The notes beneath the pieces are model-generated. The model was not told the DNA's origin, did no database searches, and saw only the letters and a program-made list of their open reading frames with translations. A DNA stretch of 5,271 bases from Anaerolineae bacterium (GTDB lineage: Bacteria > Chloroflexota > Anaerolineae > Anaerolineales > UBA11858). Within the stretch, counting starts at the first letter, position 1. Every line of letters begins with the position of its first letter. The stretch is from assembly GCA_003694235.1 (NCBI GenBank), contig RFKO01000322.1:1-5271 (forward strand). Direction: 5' to 3'. A program made the position numbers and the translations under genes. Shown here in pieces: positions 1-4,829 of the stretch.

Positions 1-1380
1 CCCCGTGGCGGCGCTGGCGACCGCCATGCTCCCCGCCCGTGGGCTGTTCCACCGGTAGCCCTTCCCCTCCAGGATTTGCACGATCTCAATCGTCGGCATC
101 CACCAGTCCATCCGCTGGGGATCGACGTCGAAATGCTTCAGTATCGCCGATTGGATCGGGTCTTCAATGGTGTAGTATTCGTTGATCTCCTCGGCCTGGG
201 CTTTTTCGTCCGCTGTCAGTTCCCACGGCTCACCGGCGATGTACAGATCGAACGCCTGCGCCCACACATCATCCACCTTCACCGCCTTCGTGTATTGCCA
301 GTCGATCGCCGTCACCGTGCAGGCCATGAAGCGTCGACTCCCCGTGGGATCGTTCAGTACGCCGGTCTCGTTGTTCACCGTGCCGATGAAACTGGCCAGG
401 GCAGGTTTGGTGATTGGAAAGCGACCATACGGCTTGCGGATCGTCACCTCCTGCAGGCTCAGGAAGCCCTTCAACGCCTCCCGGTCGGCGCGCCGTGTGG
501 TCGCTCCCAATTCCGTTACCTCCCAAATCCACTTGCGCGTCAGCAACAGCCGGTCATCCTTGCTATCGGGGTTGATCGGCCCCTCGTAATAATAGTTCGG
601 CAAAGCGCTTCCCAGCCAGCGTACGAAATACGATTTGCCGATCCCCTGCGGCCCGTCCAGGATGAGCATCCGGTTCTGCACGCCCATCATCGCCTTCGCC
701 ACTGCGCCGATCAGCCAGCGCCGTATCCAGATTCCAAACACGCCCTGCTCGTCATCGAAGAATTCCGCCAGCCGCCCGATGTGATCCTGTCCATCGTATT
801 GCAACCCGTTTAGGTATTCCCGCACGGGATGGTAACGGTTCTGCCACGCCTCCGCCAGATAAGCATCCTCGGCCACATTCACTTCCCGAATACCGATATC
901 TCTCAATTTCGTGCGGATCTCGGCCCGCAGCGGGTCGGAAATCTCCTCTCCGTTCACCTCCACGCTGTTGTCGCACAGATTCAGCCGAAAGCGATAGCCC
1001 AAACGCTCCAGCGCCTTGATGTAATCCGCCGTTTTGCGCTGCTTCCGGCTTTCCTCGTGCTCCTTCAGCCAGTCGCTGATCTCCTGCATACGCTGGCTCA
1101 CCACACCGGCCAGCGCGACCTGCACGGCCGCAGGATACTGAGCCAGCGCACGGCTGAACGCCTCGTGCAAATCGTCGCTTCCCAGCATCTCGCCGTGGAT
1201 GGTTTTCCACGGCTCGCCGGCCGGGGGCATCAGGCTGGGAGATTCCCGCATCGCCAGCGCGCGGGCAATCTCCTCCAGCCCGTCCAGGAACTCCGGCTCG
1301 TTGGCAAAGTATTCGTCGAGAACCTGCGCGTCTGCCGGAGATGCGCCGGCGTTCAACAACGCTCGCAGCAACGTGGCCAT
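1..1380 (-). CDS. VapE/VirE-family P-loop replication helicase (primase-helicase C-terminal type), 3'-partial
   Basis: The frame is open for 460 codons from ATG 1380 to the left edge, so the C-terminus is missing. It belongs to the virulence-associated E (PF05272-type) ATPases of phages and pathogenicity islands. Visible elements: the pre-ATPase segment YLNGLQYDGQDHIGRL (189-204), Walker A GPQGIGKS (243-250), a Walker B-like strand WIWEVTELG (284-292), a sensor FIGTVNN (331-337) and the SRRF arginine motif (348-351), followed by an alpha-helical region and, from about 428, the start of what looks like the usual small C-terminal domain. The N-terminal 180 residues show no primase motifs that I can see. 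These proteins are thought to unwind DNA at the element's origin. The start has no Shine-Dalgarno motif and lies 3 nt after the VWA stop, so it probably depends on translation of that gene. Confidence 0.86.
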   Translation of the reverse strand, partial: MATLLRALLNAGASPADAQVLDEYFANEPEFLDGLEEIARALAMRESPSLMPPAGEPWKTIHGEMLGSDDLHEAFSRALAQYPAAVQVALAGVVSQRMQEISDWLKEHEESRKQRKTADYIKALERLGYRFRLNLCDNSVEVNGEEISDPLRAEIRTKLRDIGIREVNVAEDAYLAEAWQNRYHPVREYLNGLQYDGQDHIGRLAEFFDDEQGVFGIWIRRWLIGAVAKAMMGVQNRMLILDGPQGIGKSYFVRWLGSALPNYYYEGPINPDSKDDRLLLTRKWIWEVTELGATTRRADREALKGFLSLQEVTIRKPYGRFPITKPALASFIGTVNNETGVLNDPTGSRRFMACTVTAIDWQYTKAVKVDDVWAQAFDLYIAGEPWELTADEKAQAEEINEYYTIEDPIQSAILKHFDVDPQRMDWWMPTIEIVQILEGKGYRWNSPRAGSMAVASAATG

Positions 1381-1383
1381 AGA

Positions 1384-1941
1384 TCATGCGCTCAATAAAT
1401 GCTGGGTGGTCTGCGCCAGCAGGTTGACGCGCTCCGCCGTCATCACCTGGCCGCCGCTGGCTTTGGCCAGCCGCTCCAGAAACGCTCTCCCCGCCGGCCG
1501 TTCCTCCGGCCCCACATAGATCGTGTCGATCCGCTGCCGGAAGGTGCGCGCTACCGCCAGCGTTTCGTCCGGATCGTTCGGCTGTCCATCGCTCACCAGC
1601 ACGAAGCGCATCCCCGGCACATCCGCGGGTTTCACGAACCGCAACGCCATTGCCATATCGGTCGTGCCGTTCAGAAACGGCGGCTGACCACCTGGCACGA
1701 ACACCGGCCGGTCGCTGAACGCCACCACGGCCACCCGCCCCGGCAGGTTGGCTTGCAGCGCCGCCAGCTCTTCCAGCATCACATCATACCGGCTGCGCCC
1801 GCCGCGGCTGTCCTGAGATGCCATACTGCCGCTCACGTCCACAACGATCACCGCTTGTGCATCGATGAACGTCTCGGCAATACTTCTGCTTTCCTGGCGC
1901 GCAATCGCCGCCAGACTTCCCGGAACAATGTCAGTATTCAT
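1384..1941 (-). CDS. Stand-alone von Willebrand factor A (VWA) domain protein
   Basis: A 185-residue protein that is almost entirely one VWA domain. The metal ion-dependent adhesion site is complete: D35-V-S37-G-S39 in VIVVDVSGSM, a threonine at T93/T94 in NGTTDMAMAL, and D118 in VLVSDGQPND. There is no signal peptide or membrane segment, so it acts in the cytoplasm; intracellular VWA proteins usually bind partner proteins, often AAA+ or other P-loop ATPases, through the MIDAS metal. It sits directly upstream of a P-loop replication helicase, which makes that ATPase a candidate partner (inference). Start ATG 1941 is chosen over ATG 1947 and ATG 1986 because AAGGAGG (1949-1955) is 7 nt upstream and because the start overlaps the preceding gene's stop as ATGA. 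It ends TGA, only 3 nt before the next gene and in the same frame. Confidence 0.87.
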   Translation of the reverse strand: MNTDIVPGSLAAIARQESRSIAETFIDAQAVIVVDVSGSMASQDSRGGRSRYDVMLEELAALQANLPGRVAVVAFSDRPVFVPGGQPPFLNGTTDMAMALRFVKPADVPGMRFVLVSDGQPNDPDETLAVARTFRQRIDTIYVGPEERPAGRAFLERLAKASGGQVMTAERVNLLAQTTQHLLSA

Positions 1942-2192
1942 ACCCATCCCTCCTTGCCGTAATTGTCGCAGACGGCGTGAATGCAACGTCTACATGGCTC
2001 GTCATATGCACATGCCTCGGCAGATGCAAAAAAGCCGTTCTCCCAATCTCCATGCGCCGGATAGCACTTTGCCGGGCTGCTCCCGCACGGCATCAGGTCG
2101 TCCAAGCCGCAGCCGCATTCCATGTCCGGGTTCGCCAGGCCGTCATAGCCACGCTACCGAAGCCACTGGATCAGGATTTCTCTCGCATCCAT
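1938..2192 (-). CDS. Small Cys-rich phage protein interrupted by an in-frame TAG codon
   Basis: Read from ATG 2192, the frame gives MDAREILIQWLR, then TAG, then RGYDGLANPDMECGCGLDDL and onward to a TGA at 1938: 84 codons with the amber at codon 13. The block around residues 14-38 looks like a recurrent small phage protein (GYDGL-x-N-P-x-x-E-C-x-C-x-L-D-D-L-x-P-C) that I recall from many phages, and there the helix before GYDGL is part of the protein; that supports translation from 2192. Without the amber being read, only the 61-residue part from ATG 2123 is open, and that ATG has no Shine-Dalgarno motif and would lose GYDGL. Eight cysteines (26, 28, 36, 43, 61, 67, 70, 75) plus H47 and H72 suggest metal binding; function unknown. 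The start directly abuts the TAG of the J-domain gene, and the TGA overlaps the VWA start as ATGA. Nonsense mutation, suppression, TAG reassignment and sequencing error all remain possible. Confidence 0.65.
1949..1955 (-). promoter_or_regulatory. Ribosome binding site of the VWA gene
   Basis: AAGGAGG on the minus strand, 7 nt before ATG 1941. It is too close (1 nt) to ATG 1947 to serve that codon, so it fixes the start at 1941. Confidence 0.8.
2154..2156 (-). other. In-frame amber (TAG) codon inside the Cys-rich gene
   Basis: The plus strand reads CTA here. On the minus strand it falls between ...ATC CAG TGG CTT CGG and CGT GGC TAT GAC GGC, whose translations on both sides (IQWLR and RGYDG) look like one continuous protein in the same frame. 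No insertion or deletion is needed to join them, so this is a single-codon interruption; CAG (Gln) or GAG (Glu) would differ by one base. Confidence 0.8.
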
Positions 2193-3011
2193 CTAAACCC
2201 ATACCTCCACGAACCTCTCCGCGCCCGCGGGCCAGGAAACCGTCAGGGTTTGCCCGCGCTCGTTGATGATGTCTTCCCACGCCAGGATTTCGGCGACCGT
2301 AAATCGCCCCAGCGTCTCGCGCCCCTCGGCCAGCACCAATCCGCACCGCAGCGGCGCGCGGTATCCAGGGGGATCGCTCTGCTCTGTCCGCGGCAGCGTT
2401 GCCGCCAGCGCCAGCCCGGCTTCGTACTTTGCTCGCTTCACCGGATCGCTCAGCACTTCATACGCCCGCCGGATTGCCAGGAACTGCGCCTGCGCATCTG
2501 CCTCCTTGCACACGTCGGGGTGCCACTGCTTCACCATCCGCCGGTAGGCCTTCTTGATGGTGGCCTCGTCGCTCCCCGCAGGAATACCGAGCACCTGCCA
2601 CAGCGTAGGCGCGTCCCCCGGACGACTCTCCGCACCCTCGAACCATCGCCGCAACACGCTCTCCGGGAAGATGGCATTCCAGCCGCCGTTCACCCATGCA
2701 AACGCAGTACGCTCGCCGCCGCCGCGCGCTTTTGTTCGTCCCAGGTAGCGCACTTCCAGGATGCGCCGCTCTGATTGCACCGGCGATGCAAACAAGTCTT
2801 CTTGCACGCGCACCGTGTCGAAGTGCTTCCGCGCCGCGGCAACAACCTGTGCCTGATGCGCCGGGTCCACCAGCCACGCCTTCCGCTCCCGATCCCAGCG
2901 CCGCGCCGCGTGCGGGATGTGCGCCTTGAGCGCTGCTACGAAAGCCGGTTCGTAGGGCGTCTTCACCACCAACACCCCGCCCTCGCCGTAAATCTCACAC
3001 GAACCGCCCAC
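2193..3011 (-). CDS. J-domain protein with N-terminal HARP-like module
   Basis: A 272-residue protein with three parts. Residues about 5-65 (VVKTPYEPAFVAALK ... RRWDRERKAWLVD) resemble the HARP domain of SMARCAL1-type annealing helicases, a small fold that recognises forked DNA. Residues about 82-125 (RRILEVRYLGR ... FAWVNGGWNAIFP) form a second unassigned module. Residues about 137-200 are a clear J domain, LWQVLGIPAGSDEATIKKAYRR with HPD at 164-166 and YEVLSDPVKRAKYE at 184-197; J domains stimulate Hsp70 ATPase. There is no Gly/Phe or zinc-finger region, so it is not a canonical DnaJ. A longer frame starting at ATG 3095 exists, but GTG 3011 is preferred: GGGAGGT (3017-3023) lies 5 nt upstream, and the overlap with the nuclease gene falls from about 100 to 17 nt. 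It ends TAG, immediately followed by the ATG of the next gene in the same frame. Role inferred: remodelling replication complexes or recruiting a host chaperone to DNA. Confidence 0.85.
   Translation of the reverse strand: MGGSCEIYGEGGVLVVKTPYEPAFVAALKAHIPHAARRWDRERKAWLVDPAHQAQVVAAARKHFDTVRVQEDLFASPVQSERRILEVRYLGRTKARGGGERTAFAWVNGGWNAIFPESVLRRWFEGAESRPGDAPTLWQVLGIPAGSDEATIKKAYRRMVKQWHPDVCKEADAQAQFLAIRRAYEVLSDPVKRAKYEAGLALAATLPRTEQSDPPGYRAPLRCGLVLAEGRETLGRFTVAEILAWEDIINERGQTLTVSWPAGAERFVEVWV
2203..2208 (-). promoter_or_regulatory. Possible ribosome binding site of the Cys-rich gene
   Basis: GGAGGT on the minus strand, 10 nt before ATG 2192, inside the last codons of the J-domain gene. The spacing is a little long, but its presence favours ATG 2192 over ATG 2123, which has no such motif upstream. 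Confidence 0.5.
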
Positions 3012-3753
3012 GGCATACCTCCCAGAACTCGCAATACTTCGGGTTGCATTTCCATGTGGTCGGGTTCTCTGGGAAGACGCCCGCTTCGATGCCACGCCAC
3101 ACCTTCTCGATCATCCGATACAAAAACAATAACATTTCCGGCTTGCGCGTCGTTTCCAGCACCTGGAATTGCGGCTGGCGCGTCTTCGTCACCACAAAAT
3201 GGCGAAACTTCATCCCCGGCGTAGGGATTCCGATCTGGTTTAATGCCGCCAGGTAAAAAGCCGGTTGCAGTTCACTGGCTGCTTTGTCCATACTCCATGC
3301 CCGGCTGCTGGTCTTGAAATCCCCCGGTACGCCGTCCTCTGTGATAATGTCCACATACCCGATCACCGGCACGGGCACGCCGGGCACCAGCAGAGAGACC
3401 TTCTTCTCAATGATAGCCGTACCGTTCTCCCGCTTCGGGATGATCTTGTCCAGCGCCGATCTCACCTCCTGGGCGCTCAGTATGCGGAGACCCTCGTTGT
3501 AATGCTGTTCCGGCGTCTCCGTGCCCCAATCCACGTGCGCCTCACGTTCCATCTGTGCATTCCAGTGTTTCTCCCACAGCGCGGCCAGCTCGCCGCCGTT
3601 GCTCACATAGTCTTCCACCGTGTTGTGCCACGCGCTGCCGAACACCAGCGCCGTGCTGGTTGCCGTGGGCACCTCCTCCACATACCGGAACCGCCACGCC
3701 GCCGGGCACGTCAGGTACAGGCTGATGGATGAATAGCTCAAATGCTCAATCAC
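2995..3753 (-). CDS. RecB/Cas4-like PD-(D/E)XK nuclease, probable Fe-S exonuclease
   Basis: A 252-residue protein of the PD-(D/E)XK (RecB-family, PF12705-like) nuclease group. It starts with the typical YSSISLYLTCPAAWRFRY segment (7-24). The active-site set is visible: H43 in GSAWHNTVEDY, D135 in VIGYVDII, then D145-F-K147 in VPGDFKTSS, and the late QPAFYLAAL motif (Q163, Y167). Four cysteines, C16 plus C236, C241 and C247, are arranged as in Cas4 and AddB, where they hold a 4Fe-4S cluster; the C-x4-C-x5-C spacing has x4 where x2 is most usual. There is no Cas1 or Cas2 nearby, so a CRISPR role is not supported; a resecting exonuclease acting with the RecT-like protein is inferred. Start is GTG 3753 with GGAGAGGAG at 3762-3770; it overlaps the MazG-like gene by 8 nt and ends TGA. 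Confidence 0.88.
   Translation of the reverse strand: MIEHLSYSSISLYLTCPAAWRFRYVEEVPTATSTALVFGSAWHNTVEDYVSNGGELAALWEKHWNAQMEREAHVDWGTETPEQHYNEGLRILSAQEVRSALDKIIPKRENGTAIIEKKVSLLVPGVPVPVIGYVDIITEDGVPGDFKTSSRAWSMDKAASELQPAFYLAALNQIGIPTPGMKFRHFVVTKTRQPQFQVLETTRKPEMLLFLYRMIEKVWRGIEAGVFPENPTTWKCNPKYCEFWEVCRGRFV
3017..3023 (-). promoter_or_regulatory. Ribosome binding site deciding the GTG start of the J-domain gene
   Basis: GGGAGGT on the minus strand, 5 nt before GTG 3011. The overlapping ATG at 3016 is in another frame that closes quickly, so the GTG is the only start at proper spacing. Confidence 0.75.
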
Positions 3754-4072
3754 GATTCCTGCTCCTCTCCGGGTCGAAGCCTTTCGGGTAGCGCTCCTTC
3801 AGTTTCTCGATGTTCCGATAGGCAATCACGTCCAGATCAAGCCCGCAAACCGTGGCCGCTTCGGCGAGATACCACAGAACGTCGCCTAACTCATCGGCCA
3901 ATTCCGCGTTGGTGATGAAGTGCTTGTGCGCCGTAAGCTTCTTCACCAGGTTGGCAAACTCGCCGGCCTCTCCGGCCAGACCAAGAGCAGCCACCATCAG
4001 CCTGCGTTCATGCGCCCGACCGCCCGCTCCCGCCGTGCGTTGCGCCATTCGTTGGTATTCATTCAGCTCCAT
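3746..4072 (-). CDS. MazG-like nucleotide pyrophosphohydrolase
   Basis: A 108-residue protein of the all-alpha MazG/dUTPase-like NTP pyrophosphohydrolase fold. The metal-binding signature EXXE-(22 residues)-EXXD is complete: E35-A-G-E38 within GLAGEAGEF, and E61-L-G-D64 within ELADELGDVLWYL. The N-terminal MELNEYQRMAQRTA segment is typical of phage MazG-like proteins, and the LKERYPKGFDPERS tail is also common in the family. These enzymes hydrolyse (d)NTPs to monophosphate plus pyrophosphate; in phages they are thought to adjust nucleotide pools or alarmones during infection. I chose ATG 4072 rather than an upstream ATG at 4108 because GAGGTG (4077-4082) sits 4 nt before it, the longer N-terminus (RRKCRRSPRCC) looks like out-of-frame sequence of the preceding gene, and homologs start at this point. 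The gene overlaps the RecT-like gene by 14 nt and ends TGA. Confidence 0.88.
   Translation of the reverse strand: MELNEYQRMAQRTAGAGGRAHERRLMVAALGLAGEAGEFANLVKKLTAHKHFITNAELADELGDVLWYLAEAATVCGLDLDVIAYRNIEKLKERYPKGFDPERSRNRD
3762..3770 (-). promoter_or_regulatory. Ribosome binding site of the Cas4-like nuclease gene
   Basis: GGAGAGGAG on the minus strand, 8 nt before the GTG start at 3753. It supports the non-ATG start, which is also the position where the family's N-terminal YSSIS motif begins. Confidence 0.65.
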
Positions 4073-4829
4073 GCAACACCTCGGCGATCTTCTGCACTTC
4101 CTCCGCACTGCCCGGCATCCGTCCGCCGGTCACCTGTTGCACCGCGCTCATGACCTCATCCGGTTCATACTGAGCCAGCAAGTCATTCAAGGTCACCGTA
4201 TCGCTTTCGGCCGCCAACTGTGGAGCGCGCCGCGCGTCCTGGGCATCCTGGACATCGATGACATCGCCGCTCTCGTCCAGCGCCACGCCATAGGCCTCCG
4301 GCATCTTCATCAGCGTGGTCAGACCCGCGGTGATGTCTGGCGCCACAACATCGGCGCAAAACCCCACCGAGCGCCACAGGCACATGTTTTCGGGGTATTT
4401 CTCCCAGCCGCTGTCCGGCTTCACCAGCCCCGCACGCCGGGCATCCTCCATCGTCCATCTTGCCGTGTATTCGAAGCCGTTGTCCCGCCGCATCGTGGTC
4501 TCATAGCCAATAAAGTTGCCTTGCTCGTCCGCCAGGCGCTTGATTTCGATCTTCTCGATATGCGGGTTGTTGTGCAGCAGCGCCAGCGCCCCGCGGGGGA
4601 TGACCTCCGGCTTGCCCTGGATCACCTTCACGAACTCGAACGACGCCGTCAGGCCGAAACCCAATTCGTACCCCTTCAGCATCGTGGCGATGGCCTGCTC
4701 CGGGCTGCTTACACCGAACATCCGCGCCCGGTACATCACCGGCGCAATCTCCTGAATCATCCGCCACACGCCCGGCGTGATCTCTCGCACAGGCAGATTT
4801 ACAACGGTCGTCAGGGCATTTTCACTCAT
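4059..4829 (-). CDS. recT: RecT-like single-strand DNA annealing protein
   Basis: A 256-residue protein. The central region carries hallmarks of phage RecT-like annealing proteins: MLKGYELGFGLTASFEFV (50-67) followed by a GKPEVIPRGALALL segment (72-85), then WTMEDARRAGL (125-135) and GWEKYPENMCLWRSVGF (141-157), and the FPD-like APDITAGLTTL (163-173). These match the family pattern W-x-M-x-D-A-x-x-A-G-L ... W-x-x-Y-P-x-x-M-x-x-x-R. Family members bind ssDNA and anneal complementary strands, usually together with a 5'-3' exonuclease; the Cas4/RecB-like nuclease two genes downstream is the obvious partner. The C-terminal tail (about 190-256) is acidic and low in conserved motifs. Start ATG 4829 is supported by AAAGGAGA at 4835-4842, and the gene overlaps the ERCC4 stop by 8 nt, suggesting coupled translation. 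The gene name is given by family resemblance only; sequence similarity to E. coli RecT itself would be low. Confidence 0.82.
   Translation of the reverse strand: MSENALTTVVNLPVREITPGVWRMIQEIAPVMYRARMFGVSSPEQAIATMLKGYELGFGLTASFEFVKVIQGKPEVIPRGALALLHNNPHIEKIEIKRLADEQGNFIGYETTMRRDNGFEYTARWTMEDARRAGLVKPDSGWEKYPENMCLWRSVGFCADVVAPDITAGLTTLMKMPEAYGVALDESGDVIDVQDAQDARRAPQLAAESDTVTLNDLLAQYEPDEVMSAVQQVTGGRMPGSAEEVQKIAEVLHGAE
4077..4082 (-). promoter_or_regulatory. Ribosome binding site of the MazG-like gene
   Basis: GAGGTG on the minus strand, 4 nt before ATG 4072. It lies inside the end of the RecT-like gene and decides for the shorter MazG start over ATG 4108. Confidence 0.65.

Noticed and set aside
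752..1387. Minus-strand 211-codon frame from ATG 1387
   Set aside because: It overlaps the VapE-like frame out of phase; its protein is low-complexity (Arg, Gly, Ala rich) with no motif, whereas the frame from 1380 carries Walker A and the other ATPase motifs without a stop.
1938..2192. Frameshift as the cause of the break in the Cys-rich gene
   Set aside because: The sequences before and after the TAG join in the same frame without adding or removing a base, so only a codon change is needed.
3012..3095. N-terminal extension of the J-domain protein to ATG 3095
   Set aside because: The extra 28 residues are the nuclease gene read in another frame (Ser/Arg rich, no motif), and GTG 3011 has an ideal ribosome binding site.
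2995..3753. Cas4 of a CRISPR adaptation module
   Set aside because: The protein resembles Cas4 in fold and cysteines, but there is no Cas1, Cas2 or repeat array in the window, and the neighbours are phage recombination genes.
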